DNA of 64,000 nucleotides, from the NCBI RefSeq assembly GCF_036323735.1, contig NC_086036.1, positions 17,650,064 through 17,714,063 of the forward strand. Reading direction: 5' to 3'. A model generated the notes under the pieces. The model was not told the DNA's origin. It saw nothing but the letters and a program-made list of their open reading frames with translations, and made no database searches. Positions 1 to 11,330 of this stretch are shown here, in pieces (the first letter of the stretch is position 1; each line of letters opens with the position of its first letter). The stretch comes from Rattus norvegicus (lineage: Eukaryota > Chordata > Mammalia > Rodentia > Muridae). The position numbers were made by a program, and so were the translations under genes.

Positions 1-1037
1 TGCATTTCACATGAATTTGAGGCTTCTTTTAATAACACTTTGGAAAACCTAAGTGATGCTACGGAAATAATGTAAAACCATGAATGTGTTTAACATTTTA
101 GACAGGACACAGATGTTTCTTACAGCAGTGCATCTGAATCTCAGAGCCTTCGTCAATGTGTTTGCACTGTGTTGTAACCAGGTATGTCTTCTTAAAAGAC
201 ACCATTTGCCTTGTGAAGACTGATGCTGAAGCGAAGTTTCGAGATGCCTGTTTGTCTGTGGAGCTGTGCCCATCCTGGACAGACTTTCCATGGCTAGTCA
301 AGCACATCTGGTCTCCCTCGCCTACAAACCTTATCCTTGGGTTGAGACCACTGTATTTTGCAAAACAAACTAAGGAGGATTTAGAATGTCATAGAGTCCC
401 AAGATCCTTAAGGTTTCTTTTTTAATTGCTTCCCTTTTGTTCCTTGGGGGAGACAAGTTTCTTTCAGAACCCACTGAGACCTGATGAACTGTCCTCGAAG
501 TGCAGCACTCACTCCATGCAAATGTGGATGAGGGACAAAGACCCTGGTCATACAGCCTCATTAGCTTTATGCAGAACTTCAGAATCCAATGAGAGAAACA
601 GAAAACAGGATTAATGGACTCCAACAGGTGGGACAGAGCTAGCAGGGAGGCTGTTGGGTCAGTCACATGACCCCACCGGTTTCATTGGGCAGAACTTCTA
701 GACTGGTAAAGGAAGACCTTGTGACTCCTGCAATCTTGTGCATACACAGAGCCTATTCCTGTCCTGTAGTGGTTTTTCATACCTTATATATTATGGTATT
801 TTGTACTTTAATATTATGTATGAATTTACATATTATAACATTTCTATTTTATATATCATAGAACATTTGTATGTTTATAAGTTGATATTTATATACTATG
901 CATATATCTATCTACTATTTGACTGATATCCTTTTATGTCTTATTATATTTTCATGTATGGTCAGCCTTATGCACTCACACATTTCTCATGCATTGAGTC
1001 AGTCATCCGCAGCTCAAAATATTTGGGAAATATATTT
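1..1037. other. Unique non-coding sequence; no gene recognised
   Basis: No repeat family or convincing coding exon was recognised. Open frames are short and unlike known proteins. A 3' splice-site-like stretch ends at about 125 and a good 5' splice-site match (CCAG/GTATGT) lies at 181/182, bracketing 56 nt open in one frame (see findings). Positions 780-960 are very AT-rich with several ATTA/TATA runs but no recognisable promoter architecture. Confidence 0.5.
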
Positions 1038-1408
1038 GTGTTAGCTAGTTTTATGTCAATTTGACATAAGCTAGAGTCTTTGAAGAGAAGAGAAACTTAA
1101 TTGAGAACGTACTTGTAATTTTGGACTTAAGTAAACCAATAGAGCATTTTCTTAATTATCAATTCCTGTGGATGGCTCAGCCCATTGTGGGTGGTGCGAT
1201 CTCTGGAGTTGTGATCTTGAGCACTTTAAGACAACAGACTGAGCCAGCACCATCTATTCCTCCAGGTTCCTACACTGTTTGAATTCCTGCCCTGACTGCC
1301 TTCTATAATAGATTGTGATGTAGAATGGTAAGCCAAACAGACCCTTTCCTTCCCATGCTTTTTTTTTCCAAGTGTTTCATTACAGCAATAGAAACCCAAA
1401 CCAAGATA
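1038..1408 (+). repeat. Rodent interspersed repeat, degenerate copy
   Basis: I recognise this as a common dispersed rodent repeat. It begins TGTTAGCTAGTTTTATGTCA, has a middle block around CAGCCCATTGTGGGTGGTGC, and ends with a block containing GTAAGCCAAACAGACCC and AGCAATAGAAACCCAAACC. The family name is uncertain (a non-autonomous DNA element or an LTR-like element). It has no coding capacity. The copy is diverged, with internal deletions relative to the usual form as I remember it. Edges are estimated from where similarity fades. Confidence 0.6.
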
Positions 1409-2198
1409 GTATTGTACATGTACTGAAGGAACCTGCCCATGAAAGGCATGTACAGACTGTTTTTCCTTCTCATTAGTTTCTAAACAGTGCAATCCACACT
1501 ACAATTTGTGTAGCATTTACATTATATTAGGTGTTACAGGCTGTGGAGTGATGATTTACGTACAATGATCATACTATATGCAAAGTGAGTACTGTTTTGT
1601 ATAGACATTTGAGCTTTTACAGCTTCTTATATTTTGGGATTTCTCTGTGGATGATGATGGAATGACTGCATTTACAAATTCATCTCTTGGGTTTTATAAG
1701 TCCTCATTGAAAAGGCCCCTGTACCAAGCTCCATAGCTAAGCTGTCCTCATGTGGTTTCCCAGTTGGAAGGATTCAGTCAAGGCAAGTGCAAGGAGGAGG
1801 AGCAGTGAATCAAGGCACTGTGGTAAGGGTTCAGGTGAATGTCTCAAGTGGGTGGGCCAGGCAAAGTGAATGTCAAAATAGAAAGCAATGGAATCATTAG
1901 TCCTTGCTTCTTTGGAGGGAGAACAGCAAGAAAGTCATAGCTTTTTCCTCAACATTTATTGGTGCCACACATACAGAGCAAAGCCTAGAGGCTAAAGAAT
2001 GGAGGTGTGTAGGTGTATGGAATTCTCACCAGAAAAGACACTAATTCATTAATTTAATTAAATATCTGACCAAATAGTAGCCATAACACATACATCTTCT
2101 CTAATGAAAGGGTCTAAAACCCACTGCAAATTCTCTTGATTTATTAAACCAAATTATTCAACTCAGTAAGTAGAGCTGAAAGGCCCTTAGCTAGGAGA

Positions 2199-2200
<2 letters not shown>
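1409..2200. other. Unique non-coding sequence
   Basis: No open frame of note, no RNA gene and no repeat recognised. Base composition is ordinary AT-rich euchromatin. Confidence 0.5.

Positions 2201-2242
<42 letters not shown>
2201..2242. repeat. (AC)21 microsatellite
   Basis: Uninterrupted AC dinucleotide array of about 42 bp, followed by CTCACTCAC. Likely length-polymorphic between strains. Confidence 0.97.
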
Positions 2243-2246
<4 letters not shown>

Positions 2247-2280
2247 TCACAAAAGCCTGGGAGCTAAAGGATGGTTAACA

Positions 2281-2308
2281 AGGGCCAGGGCCAGGGCCAG
2301 GGCCAGGG
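2281..2308. repeat. (AGGGCC)n hexanucleotide repeat
   Basis: About 4.7 copies of a 6-bp GC-rich unit, unusual in this AT-rich setting and only about 40 bp from the (AC)n tract. On the minus strand it reads as Gly-Pro dipeptides, but the surrounding frame has no other support as a gene. Confidence 0.9.
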
Positions 2309-3691
2309 ATAAGGGCTGGATTTTCATACCAGCCACAACCCAATAGTCCTCTTGCATATACCTGATACTGTACAGGGAGCAGCAATCCACAGTCTGGAAA
2401 CTCATGCATCGATGAAAGCTGGTGGGTATTATATAACACCGCAGGTATCTGTGGTATTAGATCATCTATGCCCTCCAAATGCTGCAGGTGGCATTCTGGT
2501 TTATTAGTGTCAAGCATCACATGTAAGAGTGCTAAATTTACCAGAAATATATTTTTAAGAAGAGCTTATTTTGCTATTCCTTTGAGAAAAGTCAGGGTCC
2601 AGTGACTGGAAACACAATCGAAACCAAAATAAAAAACAAAGCACTTGGCATATAGGAGTTCTCATCCAAATAACAGGTTTCCTGAAGACAATCCATCAAC
2701 ATGTCAGACACATGTTTTGTCAACTTCTTAATCAGTGAGAGAAACCTTGTGGACTTGGAGCCCGAACTGGGTACTTTGACAAAGTATATGAAAAAAGGAG
2801 AAAGTGGAGCCATTTCACAGAGTTGCTTGGAGAAGGAGGTCTGTGCCTATGTTATTTAGGACCGAGGTAGCCTGGAGAAAAGGGCAAGTAGCTCTCATCA
2901 GTTTCCGTCCTTGTTGCCTCTCACAACCTGTGAATTTGGAGGTAGTCACATGGCCATCCTTGTCTCTGGGTTCCCTACCTATGATCAGCCATTGTGCACC
3001 TGTAGTCTCAGGGTTGAAGGGAGCTAGGAAGAAGGCAGCAGTGAGTAAGTTGAGTAAAAACCACTTGGGAGACTGTTGGAGATCAGGGAGGGTGTGACAG
3101 AGGACAGATCATGTATTGAAATAGTAGGGCTAGTTCATATGGCTTTTGTCTGGGTGAAGGGGAGGACAAGGGACAAGGGAAGAGATGCTACATTGGGGGT
3201 GAGGGCCTTGCAACTGTACAGCCAGATTAACAAAGTACTGATCACATGATTTCTGAGGAGCCAGTTCTCTGGCAAGAAAACAGAAGCCTAAGCAGCTTTA
3301 TCATAAATTGAGTCAATGCTGATTTGGGTAGGGTGCAGCCCTATTCTTACAGTGTTCTCTGAGAGTTGTCAGGGGATGGGCAGCACTCCTAACATTCCTT
3401 ATCTGACTTAGGAATCTACACTTGTCCCTCCCTTTGAGTACACTAGAACACTTGTGTGATTATATCAAATTTGGACAGGAAGCTAGCACTTGTTACCCCA
3501 CCCATGGTGTGTGTAATATCCAAGTGTAGGGAGCTGTTTTAGCCTTGGTATAATTGTGTGGCTGCATAGGGCCCTAATGCTTGTTCCTGGCCTCCTGCAT
3601 TCTGTGAGTAAGGTAGATGAGCAATATAATGTGTGTTACAACTAATTCCTCAATGGAACCAAAGAAAATGCTTCAATTACAGACTCAACTT
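2309..3691. other. Unique non-coding sequence
   Basis: Two minus-strand open frames of 81 and 73 codons (2275-2520 and 2592-2813) and a plus-strand one of 97 codons (2804-3097) are present. None resembles a known protein, and no convincing splice sites frame them. No repeat was confidently recognised. Confidence 0.45.
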
Positions 3692-3703
3692 AAAGAAGTT
3701 TCA

Positions 3704-5044
3704 ACCTCAAGCTGTACTACAGAGCAGTAGTGATAAAAACTGCATAGTATTGGTACAGAAACAGGGAGGTAGATCAATGGATTAGAATTGAAGACCCAGA
3801 AATGAACCCGCACAACTATGGCTGTGCACAACTATGGTCATTTGATCTTTGACAAAGAAGCAAAAACCATTCAGTGGGAAAAAAGACATCCTTTGCAACA
3901 AATGGTGCTGGTTCGACTGGCCATCAGCATTTAGACGAATGCAAATTGATCCATTCTTTTTTCTCTGATTCTTTTTATCCCCCCCCCCCCAGAGCTACGG
4001 ACCAAACCCAGGGCCTTTTGCTTGCTAGGCAAGCACTCTACCACTGAACTAAATCCCCAACCCCTAAATTGGTCCATTCTTATTTCCTTGTACAAACCTC
4101 AAGTTCAAGTGGATCAAAGACCTCCACATAAAACCAGATACACTCAAACAAATACAAGAGAAAGTAGGGAAGAGCCATGAAGACATGGACCCAGGGAAAA
4201 ATTTCCTGAACACCAATGGCTTATGCTCTAAGATCAACAATCAACAAATGGGACCTCATAAAATTCAAAAGCTACTGTAAGGCAAAGGATACTACCAAAA
4301 GGACAAAACAGCAACCAACAGATTGGGAAAAGATGATTACCAATCCTACATCTGATAGAGGGCTAATATCCAATATATACAAAGAACTCAAGAAATCAGA
4401 CTCCAGAGAACCAAATAACCCTATTAAAAATGGGAGGCAGAGCTAAACAAAGAATTCTCAACTGAGGAATCTGAAATGGCTGAGAAGCACCTAAAGAAAC
4501 GTTCAATATCCTTAGTCATCACGAAAGTGCAAATCAAAACCCTGAGATTCTACTTCACATCAGTTAGAATGGCTAAGATCAAAAGCTCAGGTGACAGCAG
4601 ATGCTGGTGAGGATGTAGGGAAAGAGGAACACTCCTCCATTTTTGGTGGGATTGCAAGCGGTACAACCACTCTGGAAATCAGTCTGTTGGTTGCTCAGAA
4701 AACTGGACACAGTACTACCTGAGGACCCAGATATACCACTTCTGGGCATATACCCAAAAGGAGCTCCAACATATAAAAGGGCACATGCTACACTATATTC
4801 ATAGCATCCTTGTTTATAGTAGCCAGAATTAGGAAAGAACCCAGATGTCCTTCAACAGAAGAATGGATACAGAAAATGTATCTGTATTTACATCTACACA
4901 ATGGAGTACTACTCAGCTATTAAAAATAATGACTTCATGAAATTTGTAGGCAAATGGACGGAAGTAGAAAATATCATCCTAATGGAGGTAACCTAGTTAC
5001 AAAAGAACACACATGGTATGTACTCACTGATAAGTGAATATTAG
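3704..5044 (+). pseudogene. L1 ORF2 C-terminal remnant
   Basis: This is the C-terminal third of the L1 ORF2 polyprotein (endonuclease-reverse transcriptase), downstream of the RT catalytic core. The longest intact piece is 4216-4446, which contains the conserved ORF2 blocks NKWDLIKFKSYCKAKDT and PTDWEKM. The frame ends with the family's terminal SLISEY block before a TAG. It lacks endonuclease and RT active sites, carries frame breaks, and is split by the ID insertion, so it makes no functional protein. Confidence 0.9.
3959..4065 (-). mobile_element. ID SINE (BC1/tRNA-Ala-derived), antisense, inside L1
   Basis: Read on the minus strand this starts GGGGTTGGGGATTTAGTTCA, continues through the tRNA-like A and B boxes (GGTAGAGTGCTTGCCTAGCA, then GGGTTTGGTCC), and ends in a G-run followed by an A-rich tail. 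That is the rat ID element. It is flanked by a 16-bp duplication of the L1 target that differs at one base (AAATTGATCCATTCTT at 3943-3958; AAATTGGTCCATTCTT at 4066-4081). ID elements derive from BC1 RNA and are mobilised by L1. The internal Pol III promoter is only partly conserved (T in place of C at CpG sites). Confidence 0.93.
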
Positions 5045-6126
5045 GAAAAAAGCTCCAAATACCCAAGATACAACTCAGACCATGTGAAGCTCAAGAAGAA
5101 GGAAGGGCAAAGTATGGATACTTCATTCCTACTTAGAAGTGGAAACAAAATAGTCACTGGAGGTAGAGGGTGAGGCACTTTGGAGAAAGAGAAGACTGGG
5201 AGGAGAAATGGGGGGCAGGAGCAGGTGTGAGAGGAGGAAGGGGAGATTTACAGAGGGTCAGGAAATTGAACAGAGCTGTGTAGTGATGAGGGATGAGGAA
5301 CTTGGGGCCAGACACCAGTAAGTCCCAGATGTTAGGAAAGCAAGAGGTTCTCAGGTCCCAACAGGAATGATATTAGCTGAAATACCCAAAAAAGGGGAGA
5401 AAGAACCTGTAGAGACCATATACAGAGATTAGGCATGGATCCTGAGATGGGGTCATCGCCCATTTCAAAAATACTAACCCAGAATTACTCCTGTCTAAAG
5501 GAAATACAGGGGCAAAGAGTGGAGCAGAGACTGAAGGAAAGGCCATCCAGAGACCGCTCCACATGGTGATCCATCCCTTCTAGAGACACCAAACCCACAC
5601 TATTGTTATTGCTAACGCTAAGAACTGCATGAAGAAAGAGCCTGATCTAGCTGTCTCCTGAGAGACTCTGCTGGAACATGACAGATGTGGATGCTCACAG
5701 CCAACCATTGGACTGAGCATGGAGACCTCAGTGAAGGAGTTAGTGAAAGGACTTAAGGAGCTGAAGGAGTTTGCAACCCCATAGGAAGAATCACAGTATC
5801 AATCAACCAGACACCCCAGAGCTCCCAGGGACTAAACCACCACCTGAAGAGTACACATGGAGGGACCCATGGCTATAGCTTCATATGTAGAAGAGAATTG
5901 CCTTATCTGGCATCAATGGGAGAGGAGGACTTTGGTCCTGTAAAGGCTTGATGCCCCCAGTGTAGGTGGTGAAGTGGGAGTGGGTGGATGGGTTGGGGGG
6001 CACTCTCATAGGGGAGGGAGGGTGGAATAGGGGGTTCAGGAAGGGAAACTAGGAAAGGGAATAATATTTAAAACGTAAATATAAATAGATAAAATAATCA
6101 ATAATTTTTTTTAAAAAGAAGTTTCA

Positions 6127-6899
6127 TTTGGTTCAATAGAAGTATAAATAATTTCTGTGGCTACTGTTGAAGCACTGACTCATCCCGCTGTCTTGCTTAT
6201 GAAATCCCTTGTCTATGCTGACTCACTTAAGTGTTCCTTAATCTGTGTCTCCTAATCTTATATTTCTGCTGTCCAAATATTAGGGTCATAATAGGAAATG
6301 ATCAAGCATTTGAACAGGCATGTGTGTTAACGGCTTGAATCACAGCTTGGGAAATGATGCAAAGTGTAGGAGGTAAGGTCAAGCTGGAAGAAATAGGTCA
6401 CTCCAGTGTGCCTTTGTCCTCAAGCTCCTGTAGTGCCTACTACTTCCTTCCATCAAGAGGTGGTTATCTGCCACATATTCCACTACTATTGCTGCTCTGC
6501 CTTACTGCAGGCTCAGAACCAACAGGTCTGATAGAGAAACCTCTGAAAGTGTGCGGCAAAAAGTGATGTCTGCTTCTGGTATGGTTCTGTGTAGGTGCTG
6601 ACTTGACGTTTCCCAGTTGAGTAAGTATTCAGCAACAAGGTCTTGCTGTCAGTTTGTGTAGCAAAACAGTTTTGGCAAGAGCCTGGGATATTTGGGTATT
6701 CCTGGGGACACCTTTGGCCAACAATTCAATTAGATGTAACCCAATATCTATATTGGAAGCTTTGTTTAGTGAGAAGAGATGTCCAATTGGGACTCTCTCT
6801 TCCCAGTATTTGGCAATTTAATTTATAAAACATTTGTATATTTTGGGAAGTTTCTACTGTGTTGGGCTTGCATACTACTTCTTAATTTTAACTGTTTCT
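6127..6899. other. Mostly unique; possible degenerate repeat at 6350-6570
   Basis: No coding exon recognised. The stretch around CTGCCTTACTGCAGGCTCAG to GAAACCTCTGAAAGTGTG (6500-6555) resembles the end of a dispersed mammalian repeat that usually continues into an AATAAA-like tail, but I cannot name the family with confidence. Confidence 0.3.
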
Positions 6900-7210
6900 G
6901 TATATTTCCTTCCACAATCCTGTCTCCTTCCCCCTCTGAATTTGGTGCTCCAATTTCACCTGCCCCCATCTTGCCATAGTTTTCTATTTTATTTTCCCTT
7001 TCCTAACAACATCTAGCTGTTCTCTATAGTCTCTTATTTTATGCCTATACCTGAGGGTCTATGGATTGTGTAGCTTAGTTATGATTGCCTTCATAGCTAA
7101 CATCTGTATATAAGCAAATACATATAATATTTATCTTTCTGTGTATAGAATAACACACTCAAAATGATTTTTCTAATTCCATACATCTGCCTGCAGATTT
7201 CATGATGTCA

Positions 7211-7721
7211 TTTTTAAAATATTTTTTGTTAGATATATTTCTTTACTTATATTTCAAACGTTATTCCCCTTCCCAGTTTCCTGTCCATAAGACCCCATTC
7301 CCTCCCCCATATGGTTATTCTCCTTACACACCCCCCTTATTGCCCACCCTTCCCATATTCCCCTGCACTGGGGGTCCAACCTTGGCAGGACCAAGGGCTT
7401 CCCCTTCCCCTGGTGCCCCAACATGGCTATTCTCTGCTACATATGCAGTTGGAGACCTGGGTCAGTCCATGTGGTGGTGGTTTAGTCTCTGGACGCTCTG
7501 GTTGGTTGGCATTGTTGCTTTTATGGGGTTGCAAGCTCCTTCACCTCTTTCAATACTTCCTCTGATTCCCCCCAAGGGGTCCTATTCTCAGCTCGGTGGT
7601 TTGCTGCTATCATTGACTTCTGTATTGGACATGGTCTGGATGTGTCTCTCAGGAGAGATCTATATCTGGTCCCTTTCAGGATGCATTTTCTAGCTTCATC
7701 AATCTTATTTAGTTTTGGTGG

Positions 7722-7789
<68 letters not shown>

Positions 7790-8318
7790 GCTACATGTGG
7801 GTCAGGCTCTGAATGGCCATTCCTTGAGTCGCTGCTCTAAATTTTGCTTCCATATCCCCTCCTATGGATATTTTTCCCCTTTGAAGAAGGAGTGGGAGCA
7901 TCCGCATTTTGGTCATCCTTCTTCTTGAGCTTCCTGTGGTCTGTGGATTGCATCTTGGGTAATTCGAGCTTTGGGCTAATATCCACTTATCAATGAATGC
8001 ATACCAAGTGTGTTTTTCTGTGATTGTGTAACCTCACTCAGGATGATATTTTCTAGTTCATTCCATTTGCTTATGAATTTCATGAAGCCATTGTTTTTGA
8101 TATCTGAGTAGTACTCCATTGTGTAGTTATACCACATTTTTGAATCCACTCCTCTGTTGAAGGGCATCTGGGTTCTTTCCAGCTTCTGGCTATTATAAAT
8201 AAGACTGCTATCAACATAGTGGAGCACGTGTCTTTATTGTATGTTGGAGCATCCTTTGGGTATATGCCTAAGAGAGGTATAGCTGGGTCCTCAGGCTGGG
8301 AAATGCTCCATTGATTAG
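7211..8318 (-). mobile_element. Younger L1 3' fragment nested in the old L1, minus strand
   Basis: This starts with the L1 3' end on the minus strand (T-rich, then CATTTCAAACG-like sequence) and runs through a 3'UTR with C-rich blocks, then the ORF2 C-terminus. The minus-strand frame 7976-8227 contains MWYNYTMEYYSDIKNNGFMK and ends in LISGY. Flanking sequence on both sides is the older L1, so this copy inserted into it. I could not define a clear TSD. A long (TA)n array sits in its 3'UTR at 7723-7787. Confidence 0.8.
7723..7787. repeat. (TA)n microsatellite, about 32 units
   Basis: Perfect 65-bp TA array inside the nested L1 3'UTR. It is self-complementary, so it can extrude as a cruciform and is prone to replication slippage. 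Confidence 0.97.
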
Positions 8319-9393
8319 ATATACCACTTCTTTTTTTTCTATTCTCCTGTTGAGGGACATCTAGGTTATTTCCAATTTCTGGTTATTATGAACAAAGTAC
8401 TAATGTACATTATGAGCATGTGTCTCTGTGTTAGGAAGAAGTATTTTTTGGGTATATACCCAATAGTGGTATAGCTGGATCTTGTGTTAGATTGATTCCA
8501 ATCTTTGTGAGGAATTACCACACTGATTTCATAGTGCCATATGGGTTTGTACTTTCATCAGCAAAGTAGGAGAGTTTCCCTCACTCTACTTCCTCCCCAG
8601 CATGAGATGTCACTTGTTTTGTTGATTGTAGCCATTCTTACATGTGTAAGCTGAAATCTCAAAATACTTTCACATTTAAGTGACAGCTAAGGATGTCGAA
8701 CATTTCTTTAAGTGTTTCTCAACCATTTGAGTTTCCTTTACTTAGAGTCTCTATTTAGTTTGTAACAATTTAAAAAATTGATGTCTAGTTAATATAGTTT
8801 TGCATATTTGGATATTAGCCCTCTATCAGATGTTGAGTTGGTAAAAAATCTTTTTGCATTCTGAAGGAAGCTGATTCATCCAAATTACAGTGTTCTTTGC
8901 TATGCAGAATCTTCTCAGTTTCATGAGTTTCATGTGGTCCCATTTATTAATTGTTGATCTTAGTGCCTGTGATAATGGCATTCTGTTCAGAAAGTCTTTT
9001 CCTGTGCCAACGATTTAAGGTTATTCCATACTTTCTCTTCTGTCAGATTCAGTTTATCTGATTTTAACTTGAAGTCTTTGATCCATTTAGAGCTCAGTTT
9101 TGTGCAGGGTGATAAGTTTGGATCTATTTTGGTTTCTATTTTTACAAACAGTCATCCAGTTTGACCAGTACCATTTGCTGAAGATTCTGTCTGTCCTTTC
9201 AATGTTTATTTCTGGCTTCTTTATCAAAAAATCAGATGTCTAGTGTAATGTGAATTTATATCCATGTCTTCAGTTCGATTCCATTGATCAATGTGTTTGC
9301 TTTTCTTCCAATATCATGTATTTTGCATTCCTATAGTTTTATAGTACAACTTGAAAGCAGATGGTGACACTTCTAGCTTTAGCTTTCCTTTTT

Positions 9394-9441
<48 letters not shown>

Positions 9442-9456
9442 TGTGTGTATGTGTGT
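9394..9456. repeat. (GT)n microsatellite with TA interruptions
   Basis: About 62 bp of GT units with two ATGT variants near the right end, inside old L1 ORF2 sequence. Confidence 0.95.
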
Positions 9457-9870
9457 TTTCATATGAAGCTGAAAATTGACCATTCAAGATCTGAGAATGA
9501 TTGTATTGAAGTTTTGAGGGAGATTGCACTGAATCTGTAGATTGCTTTTCATAGGCTGCACCTTTAACTATATTAATTCTACCAATCAGGAGCAAGGGAG
9601 ATCTTTCTATCTTTTGATATCTTCTTCAGTTTTGTTCTTCTATAACTTGCAGTTGTTATCCTACAAGTCTTTCACTTGCTTAGTTAGAGGTATCCCAAAA
9701 TATTTTATATTATTTGAGGCTATTTTAAAAGATGTTGTTTTCCAGATTTCGTTTTTAGATGATTTGTCATTTATATATATGATGGCAAGTGATTTTTGTG
9801 ATTTGATGTTGTATCCAGCTCTTTGCTGAAAGTGTTTATCAGCTCTAGGAATTTCCTGTGAATTTAAAAG

Positions 9871-11285
9871 TGAAATTGTAAGCACACCTAATGCTCTCCT
9901 GCTTTACAAGGTCTCTGAAGAAGACTTTTAAAACAGGGCCCTCCAGTACCCACTTCTAGCTGGATTGAAACTCCAAGCCTTACTATGGTTGCATTTTTAG
10001 TATATGTTCTTATTGGTTTTGATGATCTCTGAGACATTTTAAAATTTACTTTATAATGAAAGTACCTTAAATACTTTATAATGAAAGTGTGCATTTTCAT
10101 TGTGATGAAGCTTTCTGTCTGTATTCATGGACACATAGATGGATTAATTTAGTTTACAAGGAACTAACCGATAGCTGTTTCTTGGGTACACGGGATCAAG
10201 GCATGCATAGACATGGAATATGGGAATGTATAAGACAGTGGTAGGAGGACAAGGTTTTTTATGTGTTAAGAAGAGCTGGGGCAAGATTTAATAGACAGGT
10301 GGCAGACAGAGTTGAGAGATAAAGATTTCAGTATAATGTCCACTGCTAAATTTTCTATACTTGATTTGCTGGCCTCTGTATTTGCTCCAAGGGGTCTGTT
10401 ATAGCCAGCCACTGAGAAGTAAACTTGGTGTGATGACATCAGCAACTCTGACTAATGCGAACTATAATATTGGTCTTAAGTCAACATTGTGAACTGATGC
10501 TACCAGCCCACAGTACAGAGGTGGTCATGGATCTCATGTGAGAGTAAGCTGATACATTTTGTGCAGTCCAAGTCTTAGTGTAGAAGACAGTAGGTCTTCA
10601 TCAAACTGGTACTGTTGTCAACAAAGGCTTAATGGTACATGAATGTGTTTGCACTAGCTCTTTAATATAGCCCCCTCTGTGCTGGCTTAATGGACCCCCG
10701 TTACACCTAATATTAACAACATGCTTTTTGGCATGAGTCTCATTTTTGTTCCCAGCGTTTAAGCTGTGACTCTTTATGAAGTAGACCTGGACTGTAGTTC
10801 AGAGACTGCTCTGAATTACTTAAGGCCATCCTGATGAGCTAGTACCCTTCCTTTGGGATGGTATAGTATCATGAGTACAAGCTAAAGGGACTACTAGTGT
10901 CTGGGAAGTGACACCAGTGAGACCAACTCCTCAGGTAGACATTTTGATGTTTTATATGTTGATGTGCTCATAGCTTCTGTTTCAGCATTTTCACTCTATA
11001 TTTAGCAAGAGTTACATGACATGGACCTATGAGTGTTATGTGCACCTTCAGGAGCAGTCATTGTTGACAATGACTTAGCCATCTTCATTTTGCCACTAGG
11101 CATTGTCCAGAAATCATTTGAGATCTTGGTTATCATGGATTTATGAAATACCGTCATAGGCCTGGCTTACCTAGGTGGTATACCTCCCTATGGGCTCCTA
11201 AGAGGCCCATATGATTATGAATAAGTTATCATAGTGTCAGCATTTGTGAACATGTGCATGTGTGCATGTGCAAATGTGTGAATGC
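9871..11285. other. Unique non-coding sequence
   Basis: No named repeat and no convincing exon. Open frames are under 75 codons and unlike known proteins. Confidence 0.45.

Positions 11286-11327
<42 letters not shown>
11286..11327. repeat. (TG)21 microsatellite
   Basis: Uninterrupted TG array, preceded by a degenerate GTGCATGTG-rich stretch from about 11250. Confidence 0.96.

Positions 11328-11330
<3 letters not shown>

Larger units (their letters stand above)
3692..6126 (+). mobile_element. L1 (LINE-1) retrotransposon, 5'-truncated, sense strand, with TSDs
   Basis: The element body is 3704-6114. It is flanked by a 12-bp target-site duplication AAAGAAGTTTCA at 3692-3703 and 6115-6126. The insert starts inside ORF2, runs through the ORF2 stop at 5042-5044, and continues into a roughly 1-kb 3'UTR. 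The 3'UTR contains G-rich stretches (about 5200-5240 and 5980-6040) typical of murid L1. It ends in an A-rich tail from about 6065. An antisense ID SINE interrupts it. About 2.3 kb of L1 remains of a 6-7 kb full element, as expected for incomplete target-primed reverse transcription. Confidence 0.95.
6900..9870 (-). mobile_element. Old L1 fragment (Lx-type), minus strand, interrupted by a younger L1
   Basis: Two pieces of one old L1, about 6900-7210 and 8319-9870, lie in the same orientation and in consistent order. The left piece holds the 3' end and C-terminal ORF2 (minus-strand reading of the region around TTTCATGATGTCATTTTTAA). The right piece resumes in ORF2 and extends into the reverse-transcriptase region; its minus-strand translation contains LIGRINIVKGA and a PLTKQVKDL-like block. 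It is heavily diverged with many stops. A (GT)n tract has expanded within it at 9394-9456. Confidence 0.8.

Noticed and set aside
1038..1408. Solo LTR of an endogenous retrovirus
   Set aside because: The TG start is suggestive, but I see no convincing polyadenylation/TATA layout or flanking duplication, so I left it as an unnamed rodent repeat.
2275..2520. 81-codon minus-strand frame ending in Gly-Pro repeats
   Set aside because: The Gly-Pro end is the AGGGCC hexamer repeat. The rest has no similarity I recognise and no splice-site support.
7202..7693. 163-codon plus-strand frame with hydrophobic and Pro-rich segments
   Set aside because: It is the antisense of an L1 3'UTR. The same pattern appears antisense to every L1 3'UTR in the window.
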